Assembly (NCBI GenBank): GCA_027487555.1
Contig: JAIYDI010000033.1
Location: 124,001-188,000, forward strand
DNA: 64,000 nucleotides
Reading direction: 5' to 3'
Source of the DNA: Hyphomicrobiales bacterium
GTDB lineage: Bacteria > Pseudomonadota > Alphaproteobacteria > Rhizobiales > Devosiaceae
A program made the translations under genes and the position numbers. The notes beneath the pieces were generated by a model. The model was not told where the DNA came from, did not search any database, and saw nothing but the letters and a program-made list of their open reading frames with translations. This document shows positions 42,828 through 52,392 of this stretch, one piece after another (position 1 is the stretch's first letter; every line of letters begins with the position of its first letter).

Positions 42828-44123
42828 TCAGCCCTTGGGGCGCAGTTGCGCGATGTAGAAGCCATCGGTGCCAGTAGTGGCGGGCGTGACAGAGACGCCG
42901 CCTTCGGGCGAAAAGCGGGCGCGCAGTTTCGTGCCCGAGAAGTGCGCCATCCAAAGGGTATTGGCCGGCACGGCCTCGAACTCGGGATGGGCGGCGAGAA
43001 AGCCTGCGACCTGGCCCCCATTCTCCTCGGGCAACACCGAGCAGGTGATATAGGCGATAGTGCCGCCGGGCTTGAGGAACGACATGGCCCGCTCGAGCAG
43101 CGCGTACTGCTCGGCAACCCGGGTGGCGAGTTGCGCGGGCGTCAGCTTCCACTTGGCGGTGGGCTGGCGGCGCCAGGTGCCGGTGCCGGTACAGGGCGCG
43201 TCGATCACCACGCGATCGAGCTTACCCTGAAGATCGTCGAGGGAACCGGACTTGGGCGGGCGAACCTGCACATTGCGCGCGCCGGCGCGGGTGAGGCGAT
43301 CATAGATGGGTGCAAGTCGCGAGCGGTCGCTGTCATAGGCGAAGATCTGGCCCTTGTTCGACATTGCGGCGGCCATGGCGAGCGTCTTGCCGCCAGCGCC
43401 GGCGCAGAGATCGAGAACCTGTTCGTTGGGCTTCGCACCCGCAAGGGTGGCGACGATCTGCGAGCCGAAATCCTGAATCTCGAAGCCACCGGTGAGGTAG
43501 GCCTCCTCGATCTGCACGTTGGGCGTACGGCTGTCGCGGCCGCCGGGGGCAAAACGGATGCCGAGCGGCAGACGATCTTCAGAATCCGGTGAAAGATGAT
43601 CAATACTGCGCAAGACCTTGTCGCGGCTCGATTTCAACGTGTTTACGCGTAGATCGAGCGGCGGGCGGGCGGAGAGCGCCTGCGCCTCGGCGAGCCAGGT
43701 GTCGCCAAAGGATTGCTTCAAGTGCGGCAGCGTCCATTCGGGGATATCGGCCGCGACATGCTCGGGGGCGCCCAAGAGCGGATCGGGGGCGGTCAAGCGC
43801 GCGGCTTCGTCCTCGGTGATGGGCGCGGGCGCGAAGCGATCGGTGCCGAAGCTCTCGTTGAGGGCCTCGACCGTCTCGCCCCATTCGCGCACGGCGACCG
43901 AGAGCACGATGGCGCGCGCCGTATCCGACTGCATGGCATAGGCGTGCGAGAGCTTCTTGCGCAGGGCATCATAGACGAGGTTGCCGATGGCGGCGCGGTC
44001 CCCTGCCCCGGCAAAGCGGTTGGCAAGGCCCCAGGCCTTCAGCGCCTCGGAGACCGGGCGGCGATGCGCCTCGATATCCTCGAGCACGGCGATGGCGGCA
44101 GCAATTCGGCCGGGCAAACGCAT
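42828..44123 (-). CDS. RsmB-like tRNA/rRNA cytosine-C5 methyltransferase
   Basis: The 431-residue NOL1/NOP2/Sun-family protein has an N-terminal NusB-like region (about 1-150), the SAM loop LDLCAGAGGKTLAMA, and the two catalytic Cys motifs DAPCTGTGTWRRQP and TCSVLPEENG. It methylates C5 of a cytosine in RNA, most likely 16S rRNA; RsmB is the best name by domain order, but the exact target is not proven. Its ATG overlaps the MAPEG stop by one base (TGATG), so the two are coupled. Confidence 0.9.
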   Translation of the reverse strand: MRLPGRIAAAIAVLEDIEAHRRPVSEALKAWGLANRFAGAGDRAAIGNLVYDALRKKLSHAYAMQSDTARAIVLSVAVREWGETVEALNESFGTDRFAPAPITEDEAARLTAPDPLLGAPEHVAADIPEWTLPHLKQSFGDTWLAEAQALSARPPLDLRVNTLKSSRDKVLRSIDHLSPDSEDRLPLGIRFAPGGRDSRTPNVQIEEAYLTGGFEIQDFGSQIVATLAGAKPNEQVLDLCAGAGGKTLAMAAAMSNKGQIFAYDSDRSRLAPIYDRLTRAGARNVQVRPPKSGSLDDLQGKLDRVVIDAPCTGTGTWRRQPTAKWKLTPAQLATRVAEQYALLERAMSFLKPGGTIAYITCSVLPEENGGQVAGFLAAHPEFEAVPANTLWMAHFSGTKLRARFSPEGGVSVTPATTGTDGFYIAQLRPKG

Positions 44124-44566
44124 CAGGCAACTCCGACGGCGGCGGCGATCAGGCGGATGACGAGATCGAGCCAGAACAGGGAAAGGACGACAAGCCCTGC
44201 CGTATAGACGGAAAAGCGCCGGATGACATGATTATCGGTGATGTGGATGATCGCGTGCGCATAGCGCAGCCCGACAAAGGCGAATGCGATCAGCACTTCG
44301 AGCATGGTGGCGCCGAACAGGATGGCGAGGACGCTGCCGACATAGAACAGCACCGGCAGCTGGAACTGGTTATCGAAGGCGTTGGAAATCTGCCACTCTT
44401 CCTCGGGCCAGCCGCGGCGGTCGGTGGCGATGGCATCGGGCCGGATCTTGCCCTTGAGCACCATGGGGACGCGGACCGAGCCCAGATAGAAGACGAGGCC
44501 GAGCGCGAGCGCGCCCTGCAGCAGCATGGCGGTGACGAGCCAGAGGGCATTGGCGGTCAGGGTCAT
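44123..44566 (-). CDS. MAPEG family membrane protein
   Basis: The 147-residue protein has four membrane helices with NQFQLPVLFYVGSVLA and RYAHAIIHITDNHVIRRF, which match the MAPEG family (membrane-associated glutathione and eicosanoid metabolism). Bacterial members are poorly characterised. It is translated just before the RsmB-like gene with a one-base overlap. The upstream 300 bases hold repeats, described separately. Confidence 0.88.
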   Translation of the reverse strand: MTLTANALWLVTAMLLQGALALGLVFYLGSVRVPMVLKGKIRPDAIATDRRGWPEEEWQISNAFDNQFQLPVLFYVGSVLAILFGATMLEVLIAFAFVGLRYAHAIIHITDNHVIRRFSVYTAGLVVLSLFWLDLVIRLIAAAVGVA

Positions 44567-44610
44567 GGGGGCTCCTGTGCTGGTTAGGGGACGCCAAGTG
44601 CTCGGAGCCT

Positions 44611-44655
44611 ACCCTCTCCCCCTGCGGGAGAGGGTGCCCGAAGGGCGGGTGAGGG
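44611..44655. repeat. REP-like element, orientation 1
   Basis: ACCCTCTCCC followed by CTGC and GGGAGAGGGT forms a strong hairpin, and the trailing GCCCGAAGGGCGGGTGAGGG completes the element. An inverted counterpart lies at 44707-44756. This type of GGGAGAGGG element is widespread in intergenic DNA of alphaproteobacteria. Confidence 0.75.
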
Positions 44656-44706
44656 TACATCCTGCGCTGAATTACACAATTCAATGAGACGTTTAGCGCA
44701 AGCGGC

Positions 44707-44756
44707 ACCCCCCACCCGGCGCTATGCGCCACCCTCCCCCGTAAACGGGAGAGGGG
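44707..44756. repeat. REP-like element, orientation 2
   Basis: CCCACCCGGCGCTATGCGCC, then ACCCTCCCCC and GTAAACGGGAGAGGGG: the same modules as 44611-44655 in inverted order. The pair with a spacer of about 50 bases makes a BIME-like unit between guaB and the MAPEG gene. Confidence 0.75.
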
Positions 44757-44815
44757 AAATCGCGGCTCTCGATCTTCGTGCCATTGGAGCATAGCTCTCA
44801 TGGCCTTCTCGGCTT

Positions 44816-44838
44816 GAATGTCTCCACCGGAGACATTC
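44816..44838. repeat. palindrome related to the 34 kb repeats
   Basis: A perfect 10-bp stem GAATGTCTCC / GGAGACATTC with loop ACC. It is preceded by GAGCATAGCTCTC, the same motif that precedes the hairpin at 34166-34188, but the stem sequence differs while pairing is kept. It lies just after the guaB stop and could end that transcript. Confidence 0.7.
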
Positions 44839-44873
44839 ATTGCCTGCGTCAACCGCCTTCAAAGAGTAACGGC

Positions 44874-46460
<1,587 letters not shown>

Positions 46461-46534
46461 TCAATAGCAGCGACCCCGGATTTTGCAAAGCCTTTCGCCG
46501 CAGGGCACCCGGGCGGCTGCGGCATGGCTCGCCC

Positions 46535-47839
46535 TCAGGCGGGGACGTGCGCCACGAGGCCGAATTCACCCTCGATGCGGGCGACCAGCTTTTCAATCTG
46601 GGGGATCATCTCGGTGTTTCGGGCTTCCATCGTGAAGTTGAGCGTCATGAACTCGCGTCCAGGACAGAAGGTGCAGATATTGGCCATCGGGTGGTAGGCA
46701 CCGCAATAGATGGGTTCCATCATCCACTCGGTCACCGGCCCGAAGCTGCGGTGCGGCGGTACAAGAGTCAACACCGTGTCAGTACGGCCACCCAGCCGCC
46801 AGAAGCGCGGGCCATAGAGGAATGGGAAGCGCTTGTTAAGGCGACGGTGCATGGAAAACAGCGCGAGGATCTCACGCTGGAACTTCGAGACGTCCTTCTC
46901 CTCGATCTCGCCCACCACCTTGTCGACGCCGCGCACATAATCGACGAAATCCTGCCTGTAGGGGAACCTGGCGGTTAGGGCGCGGACGCGGAAGAAGCTG
47001 TCGTCGGCCGCGGTGCGCCTGGTATCGAGCATGGTATAGGCGGCCGCGATCAGCTCCTTGTTGAAGCGGCGATCCGTGTCGGAATGCAGCGCGTGCGTGA
47101 CGATTGCGAAGTAGAGCGACCGCTGCCGCACACCCAGCTTCGAAGCCAGCCGCCGCATGCGATCCCGCCGGAGCGCGAGCGTGGTGAAGAGCGTCGGCTT
47201 GTCGGCAGGCGAAAGCAGGTGCGCGAAGAGCAGGTGGATGGCAGCGCCTAGGCCCGCCTGCAACCGCGCCTTCAGCAACTGCCCGAATGGCACCTTGTTG
47301 GCCTTGTTGGACTGGATGCCGTGGTTTGCGGATTGCGACCGGGACAGCAGCGCTGAATCCGAGCCCTCAAGCACGCAATGGGCGGCGCGGATCTGAATGA
47401 TCGACGCCCTGCCCTGTTCGTCCGGGCCGTTGCTCAAGGTGGCGGCCATGAAGCGAAACAGCGGCAGGTCCGGGTGGTCGAAGATATCGGCGCTGCGGTT
47501 CAGCCAGCGGTCCGGGTAGCCGTCGAAGTTCTCGACCGTCTCGACCGAGGTTACCGCATCGAGCTGGGTTTCCGTAAGCGGATGGCCGGGACGGGCGCCG
47601 ACAAATCCATGGGTCAGTTGCGGGGCGAGCGAGACGACCTTGGCGACCAGATCCTTCAGCATCTCCTTGTCGAAGGGCGATTTTGAAAAGGCGGTGAAAA
47701 AGATGGTGTCCTTGCCCGCGAAGAGGAACCACTGGAAATCGGTGAACAGGGCCTGAGGGTCCCGCTGCACGGCTGCGAGTGCGAGATCGAGCGCCTCTGT
47801 ATGCCCGGATGCGAAACTCGATGACGAAAAGCTCTTCAT
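46535..47839 (-). CDS. WS/DGAT-like acyltransferase family protein (divergent)
   Basis: This 434-residue soluble-looking protein resembles the condensation/WS-DGAT acyltransferase fold. Residues about 143-155 read IRAAHCVLEGSDSALL, the place of the HHxxxDG active site, here as HCxxxGSD. The C-terminal third (PVTEWMMEPIYCGAYHP to FTMEARNTEMIPQIEKLVARI, in parts) matches the way these proteins end. The catalytic motif is altered, so activity is uncertain. Wax-ester/triacylglycerol synthesis or another acyl transfer is possible. No close neighbour supports a pathway. Confidence 0.5.
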   Translation of the reverse strand: MKSFSSSSFASGHTEALDLALAAVQRDPQALFTDFQWFLFAGKDTIFFTAFSKSPFDKEMLKDLVAKVVSLAPQLTHGFVGARPGHPLTETQLDAVTSVETVENFDGYPDRWLNRSADIFDHPDLPLFRFMAATLSNGPDEQGRASIIQIRAAHCVLEGSDSALLSRSQSANHGIQSNKANKVPFGQLLKARLQAGLGAAIHLLFAHLLSPADKPTLFTTLALRRDRMRRLASKLGVRQRSLYFAIVTHALHSDTDRRFNKELIAAAYTMLDTRRTAADDSFFRVRALTARFPYRQDFVDYVRGVDKVVGEIEEKDVSKFQREILALFSMHRRLNKRFPFLYGPRFWRLGGRTDTVLTLVPPHRSFGPVTEWMMEPIYCGAYHPMANICTFCPGREFMTLNFTMEARNTEMIPQIEKLVARIEGEFGLVAHVPA

Positions 47840-47975
47840 GGCCCTGTCTCCTCTGCCGATCCCCTTCGGCTTTTGCGAGATTAGGCCATGCCGTCAGCCG
47901 AAAGGTCAACGAAAAGACGATAATCCGGCGGTTGCGCGAACGCTTAGTGGGAGCTATTCATCGATATAGTTTCGA

Positions 47976-47991
47976 TCCTAACGAATTAGGA
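47976..47991 (+). promoter_or_regulatory. inverted repeat over the ribosome site of MFS gene 1
   Basis: TCCTAA / TTAGGA with spacer CGAA lies eight bases before GTG 48000 and contains the AGGA ribosome site. It could be an operator for a local repressor or an RNA hairpin that hides the ribosome site. Confidence 0.4.
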
Positions 47992-47999
47992 CGCTTGCC

Positions 48000-49424
48000 G
48001 TGCGCGTCGTTCCCCTGGTGTTGGCCGTCGCGCTGTTCATGGAGAACATGGACTCGACGGTGATCGCGACCTCGCTGCCGGCGATCGCGGCGGATATCGG
48101 ATCGGAGCCAATTTCGCTGAAGCTGGCGCTGACGTCGTATCTCGTGGCGCTCGCCATCTTCATTCCACTTTCCGGCTACATGGCCGACCGGTTGGGCGCA
48201 AAGAACGTGTTTCGCGCGGCGATCGTGGTGTTTCTCCTCGGCTCGATCTGCTGCGCATTTTCGGACTCGCTGCCGACCTTCGTGCTGTCGCGTTTCCTGC
48301 AGGGCATCGGCGGATCGATGATGACGCCGGTGGCGCGGCTGGTCCTGGTACGCTCCACACCGCGGCGGGAACTGGTATCGGCCATGGCGTGGCTGACAAT
48401 CCCGGCGCTGATCGGTCCGATGACTGGTCCGCCGCTCGGGGGGTTCCTCACCACCTACTTCACCTGGCACCTGATCTTCTGGATCAATGTGCCGATCGGG
48501 CTCGTCGGGCTGGTGTTGATCACCAGATACCTCGACGACGATGGGGTGCGTATCCACCTGCCGATCGACGTGCCCGGCCTCCTGCTGACGGGCACGAGCT
48601 TTGCCGGCATCCTGTTCGGCTTTTCGGTCATCAGCCTGCCGGCAATTTCGCCCATCTATGGCTATCTGTCGGTCGCGGTGGGGCTGGTCACGGGGTTCCT
48701 CTACCTCCGCCATGCACGCAAGGTTTCCAACCCGATCCTCGACCCGAGCCTGTTCAGGCTGCCGCTGTTCCGCAACGCCATTGTCAGCGGCTCGCTGTTT
48801 CGCATAGGCATCGGGGCCTTCCCGTTCCTGATGCCGCTGATGCTGCAACTGACCTTCGGGCTGACGCCGTTCGAGTCCGGGCTCACGACCTTTGTCGCAG
48901 CGTTCGGGGCAATCCTGTCGAAATTCGGTGCAGAACGGCTCTTTCGTCGCTTCGGGTTCCCGCGCGCGCTGATCGCGACATCGGCGATCGGTTGCGCCTT
49001 CCTGGCGCTCAACGGCCTGTTTACGCCTGCGGTACCGCATTGGTTGCTGATGGCATCGCTGCTGGTGGGAGGGCTTGCGCGCTCGTTCTTCTTCACGGGG
49101 GTGAATGCTCTGGTATTCGCTGACATCGACGACGAAAAGACGAGCCAGGCGACATCCCTCAATGCCGTTTGCCAGCAGTTGAGCGTGGCGGCTGGCGTCG
49201 CGGTGGCGGGCGGTGTGCTGTCGTTGGCCGCAGGCAGCGACGGGCACCTGACACTGAGCGACTTCCATATCGCCTGGTTCGTGGTGGCGGCGCTCGCGGC
49301 ACTGAGCGCAGTGCCATTCCTCAAGCTGCCACCCGATGCCGGCAACGAGGTGTCAGGGCACGGCGAAAGGACGCCAGGTCACCACGCCGCGGCACGGGCA
49401 CGACCGGATCCGCAGACGGGCTGA
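48000..49424 (+). CDS. MFS transporter, DHA2-like (copy 1)
   Basis: The 474-residue protein has 12-14 predicted membrane segments. It begins LVLAVALFMENMDSTVIATSLP, with the family motif A region (GYMADRLGAKNVF) and motif C-like GPPLGGFL. These proteins usually export drugs or small toxic molecules by proton antiport. The GTG start has AGGA upstream. The C-terminus has a basic soluble tail after the last helix. A close paralogue follows 70 bases later, probably from a tandem duplication. Confidence 0.9.
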   Translation: MRVVPLVLAVALFMENMDSTVIATSLPAIAADIGSEPISLKLALTSYLVALAIFIPLSGYMADRLGAKNVFRAAIVVFLLGSICCAFSDSLPTFVLSRFLQGIGGSMMTPVARLVLVRSTPRRELVSAMAWLTIPALIGPMTGPPLGGFLTTYFTWHLIFWINVPIGLVGLVLITRYLDDDGVRIHLPIDVPGLLLTGTSFAGILFGFSVISLPAISPIYGYLSVAVGLVTGFLYLRHARKVSNPILDPSLFRLPLFRNAIVSGSLFRIGIGAFPFLMPLMLQLTFGLTPFESGLTTFVAAFGAILSKFGAERLFRRFGFPRALIATSAIGCAFLALNGLFTPAVPHWLLMASLLVGGLARSFFFTGVNALVFADIDDEKTSQATSLNAVCQQLSVAAGVAVAGGVLSLAAGSDGHLTLSDFHIAWFVVAALAALSAVPFLKLPPDAGNEVSGHGERTPGHHAAARARPDPQTG

Positions 49425-49494
49425 ACGGAAGACAACAGGGGCACAGCCCGAAAACGCCAACCCGACCGACCACCGAAGCCGAAACGCCCCGCAA

Positions 49495-50901
49495 ATGTCC
49501 GCCCTCCGCATCACGCCGCTGATCCTCGCCGTTGCATTGTTCATGGAGAACATGGACTCGACGGTGATCGCTACCTCGCTTGCGACTATCGCGCAGGATA
49601 TCGGCACCGAGCCGATCGCGCTGAAGCTGGCGCTCACTGCCTATCTGGTGGCGCTCGCGATCTTCATTCCGATCTCGAGCTGGATGGCGGACCGCTTCGG
49701 AGCGCGGAACGTGTTCCGCTCGGCGATGATCGTCTTCATGCTCGGCTCGCTGTGCTGCGCGGTCTCGGACTCGCTGCTCACCTTCGTCCTGTCACGGTTC
49801 CTGCAGGGCATGGGCGGCGCGATGATGACACCGGTGGCGCGACTGGTGCTGGTGCGGATGACGCCGCGCAACCAGTTGGTCGACGCCATGGCGTGGCTTT
49901 CGATACCGGGCCTTGTAGGCCCGATCATGGGTCCGCCGATCGGCGGCGCCATCACCACCTATTTGAGCTGGCACTGGATTTTCCTGATCAACATCCCGAT
50001 CGGGTTGATCGGCATCCTGCTGATCAACAGATACCTGCCGGACTGGCAGCGAAGCGCCACACGCCGCATGGACTTCATCGGATTCTTCCTCGCAGGGATC
50101 ACTTTTGCCGGCTGGGTGTTCGGGCTCTCGGTGCTGACCCTGCCGGCGCTCCCGGCGGTGTTCGGGTACCTGTCGCTGATCGCCGGCACGATCACGGCGG
50201 CGCTCTACTGGTGGCATTTCAAGCGGACTGATCAGCCGCTGCTCGACCTCAGGCTGTTCCGGCGCAAGCTGTTTCGCACGACAGTGGTTGCGGGGGCGTT
50301 CTTCAGGTTCGGGACGGGCGCGATGCCGTTCCTGTTTCCGCTGATGCTGCAGATCGGCTTCGGGCTCAACGCGTTCCAGAGCGGCATGGTGACGTTCGCG
50401 ACCGCGTTGGGCGCGTTTGCCGCGAAATTCGTAGCCGAGCCGATCCTGCATCGGATGGGCTTTCGCGCGGCGCTGCTCTGGTCGACGGCGCTGACCGCCC
50501 TCGGCGTGTTCGGCATGGCGGTCTATTCGCCGTCGACCCCGATGCCGCTGATGATGATATTTCTGGTCCTGACGGGCTTCGTGCAATCGATCTTCTGGAC
50601 GGCGACCAATGCCTTCACATTCGCCGACATTCCCGATGCGGAAGCCGGACAGGCCAATGTGATGAGCCAGGTGGCGGTGCAACTGTCGCTGGCCGTGGGC
50701 GTGGCGCTGGGGGGCGGGGTACTTGAAGGGATGCGGCTGCTGCATGGTGGCGCCGAGCCGTTGCTGGGCGACTTCCACTCGGCGTTCTGGGTGATCGGTG
50801 GCGTAACGCTGATATCGACGGCGTTGTTCCTGCGCCTGCCAAAGGGGGCGCAGATGCACGCCCCGGAGACGGATGCGCAACGCGAGTCGGCGGCGGAATA
50901 A
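49495..50901 (+). CDS. MFS transporter, DHA2-like (copy 2)
   Basis: This 468-residue paralogue of the preceding gene shares FMENMDSTVIATSL, IGTEPIALKLAL, MADRFGARNVFRSAM and FLQGMGGAMMTPVARLVLVR. The start is ATG 49495 (MSALRITPL); a frame that opens at 49336 inside copy 1 is a shadow. No recognisable operator precedes this copy, so it is probably expressed with copy 1. Confidence 0.9.
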   Translation: MSALRITPLILAVALFMENMDSTVIATSLATIAQDIGTEPIALKLALTAYLVALAIFIPISSWMADRFGARNVFRSAMIVFMLGSLCCAVSDSLLTFVLSRFLQGMGGAMMTPVARLVLVRMTPRNQLVDAMAWLSIPGLVGPIMGPPIGGAITTYLSWHWIFLINIPIGLIGILLINRYLPDWQRSATRRMDFIGFFLAGITFAGWVFGLSVLTLPALPAVFGYLSLIAGTITAALYWWHFKRTDQPLLDLRLFRRKLFRTTVVAGAFFRFGTGAMPFLFPLMLQIGFGLNAFQSGMVTFATALGAFAAKFVAEPILHRMGFRAALLWSTALTALGVFGMAVYSPSTPMPLMMIFLVLTGFVQSIFWTATNAFTFADIPDAEAGQANVMSQVAVQLSLAVGVALGGGVLEGMRLLHGGAEPLLGDFHSAFWVIGGVTLISTALFLRLPKGAQMHAPETDAQRESAAE

Positions 50902-50964
50902 CGCTTGCCTTGCCCGAAACGAAATCGCACCTTACATCTGGTGTATCGATCGCCGGAGGTAAGA

Positions 50965-51177
50965 ATGGCTTCTACCGCCACTTTGTCGAGCAAGTTCCAG
51001 ATTTCGATTCCGAAGGAAGTGCGGGAAGCCCAGAACTGGGAGGCCGGCCAGAAGCTTGCCTTTGTCAGCAAGGGGGGCGTGGTGATGCTTGTACCGGTGC
51101 CGACCCTGGACGACCTTAGGGGCATGGCGAAAGGCGCGGACACGAGCCGCTATCGCGACCGAAGCGACCGGTTCTAG
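50965..51177 (+). CDS. AbrB/VapB-type antitoxin
   Basis: The 70-residue protein has the swapped-hairpin AbrB pattern ATLSSKFQISIPKEVREA with QNWEAGQKLAFV, followed by a C-terminal region (LDDLRGMAKGAD) likely to contact the toxin. ATG 50965 has GGAGG at ideal spacing. It is nine bases upstream of a PIN-domain toxin, forming a VapBC-type pair. The antitoxin normally binds and represses its own promoter. Confidence 0.88.
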   Translation: MASTATLSSKFQISIPKEVREAQNWEAGQKLAFVSKGGVVMLVPVPTLDDLRGMAKGADTSRYRDRSDRF

Positions 51178-51186
51178 GCGGCGGTC

Positions 51187-51573
51187 GTGGCGGGGCTAGT
51201 TTTAGTCGATTCATCCGCATGGATTGAATGGATTGAGGATAGCCCAGTTTCACATATGTTGGAAAAGCACCTGCCGTCTTCCGAAAACTGGCTTGTGCCG
51301 ACAATTGTGCAACTTGAAGTCAGCAAATGGCTGTTGCGGGAGCGATCGAGCGAAGAGGCATCACGTTTCAGCGTTTTCACCACGACGCTGCGAGTCATTG
51401 CGCTCGATACGAGAATTGCGGTCGCTTCGGCTGAGATTTGCGTGGAACACAAGCTGGCTACAGCCGACGCGATCATCTTCGCAACCGCACAAGTTCACGA
51501 TGCCACGCTGCTGACCTGCGACAGCCACTTTGCAGGCTTGCCCAACACAATCGTCGTGCCGAACAAGCGGTGA
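51187..51573 (+). CDS. VapC-like PIN-domain toxin ribonuclease
   Basis: This 128-residue PIN protein has acidic residues at the expected places: Asp8 in LVDSSAWIEW, Glu in QLEVSKW, Asp in LATADAIIFATA and the later LLTCDSHF. VapC toxins cut tRNA or rRNA. GTG 51187 follows AGGCGG. Base composition is visibly less G+C-rich than the neighbours, which suggests transfer with its antitoxin. A RIME-like repeat follows its stop. Confidence 0.88.
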   Translation: MAGLVLVDSSAWIEWIEDSPVSHMLEKHLPSSENWLVPTIVQLEVSKWLLRERSSEEASRFSVFTTTLRVIALDTRIAVASAEICVEHKLATADAIIFATAQVHDATLLTCDSHFAGLPNTIVVPNKR

Positions 51574-51579
51574 GCGCCA

Positions 51580-51680
51580 GATCACTTCACGTTTCAACTG
51601 AAACGTCTAGATGTTCTAAGTCTCTGTTTTGTCGCGCTTTCGAACCGGAATAGTCATACGGCTTTTCCTGAAAGCGCTCT
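51580..51680. repeat. RIME-like intergenic repeat, copy 2
   Basis: This is the diverged second copy of the element at 9646-9746. Hairpin arms CGTTTCA/TGAAACG and GCGCTTTC/GAAAGCGC are kept, and the run TCGCGCTTTCGAACCGGAA is identical. It fills the space between the vapC and rlmE stops and may serve both as a terminator. Confidence 0.75.
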
Positions 51681-52392
51681 ATTCCGGCCCGTTGCCCTTG
51701 AACCCGCGGGCGAGAAGGTAGGTTTCGGCCGAATCGGCGCGGCTGGCCTTGGGCTTGGCGTGCAACGTGGTGTTGAAGTGCTGCTTCAGCATGCCGAGCA
51801 ATTCGTGCTCGGTGCCGCCCTGGAACACCTTGGCGACGAAGGTGCCGCCTGGATTGAGCACACGGATGGCGAAATCGGCGGCGAGCTCGACCAGCTGGAT
51901 GATGCGGATGTGGTCGGTGGCGCGGTGGCCGGTGGTGGGCGCCGCCATGTCGGAGAGCACGAGATCGGCCTTGTGGCCACCCATGGCGGCGACGAGGGCG
52001 GCGGGCGCGTCCTCGTCGTTGAAATCCTTCTGGAGCAGAATAACGCCGGGGATGTGGTCCATTTCGAGATAGTCGATGCCGACGATCAGCGGGTTTTCGT
52101 CGGTGGACCCGATGCGGGCGGCCGCGACCTGCGACCAGCCGCCGGGTGCGGCACCCAGATCGACAATGTGCTGGCCGCGCTTGAACAGCTTGTAGCGCTC
52201 ATCGAGCTCGAGGATCTTGTAGGCAGCGCGTGAGCGGTAGCCCTCGGCGCGTGCCTTGGCGACATAGGGGTCGTTGAGCTGGCGCTGCAGCCAGAGCGTC
52301 GAGCCGACCTTGCGGCCCTTGGCGGTTTTCACGCGGACCTTGAGATCACGATCGGTGCGACGGCCGATGCCTTCGCCGGTACCCTTTGCCAT
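51679..52392 (-). CDS. rlmE: 23S rRNA (uridine2552-2'-O)-methyltransferase
   Basis: RlmE (FtsJ/RrmJ) methylates U2552 in the A-loop during 50S assembly. The 237-residue protein has [18 protein letters not shown], the SAM loop [26 protein letters not shown] and FVAKVFQGG; the K-D-K-E tetrad positions are present. A basic N-terminal tail of about 30 residues precedes the domain, as in other alphaproteobacteria. The start overlaps the stop of the ppx/gppA gene by one base. Confidence 0.95.
   Translation of the reverse strand: MAKGTGEGIGRRTDRDLKVRVKTAKGRKVGSTLWLQRQLNDPYVAKARAEGYRSRAAYKILELDERYKLFKRGQHIVDLGAAPGGWSQVAAARIGSTDENPLIVGIDYLEMDHIPGVILLQKDFNDEDAPAALVAAMGGHKADLVLSDMAAPTTGHRATDHIRIIQLVELAADFAIRVLNPGGTFVAKVFQGGTEHELLGMLKQHFNTTLHAKPKASRADSAETYLLARGFKGNGPE

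Noticed and set aside
47958..49268. 436-codon minus-strand frame opposite MFS copy 1
   Set aside because: Composition is Arg/Gln/His-rich shadow sequence; the plus strand encodes a clear transporter.
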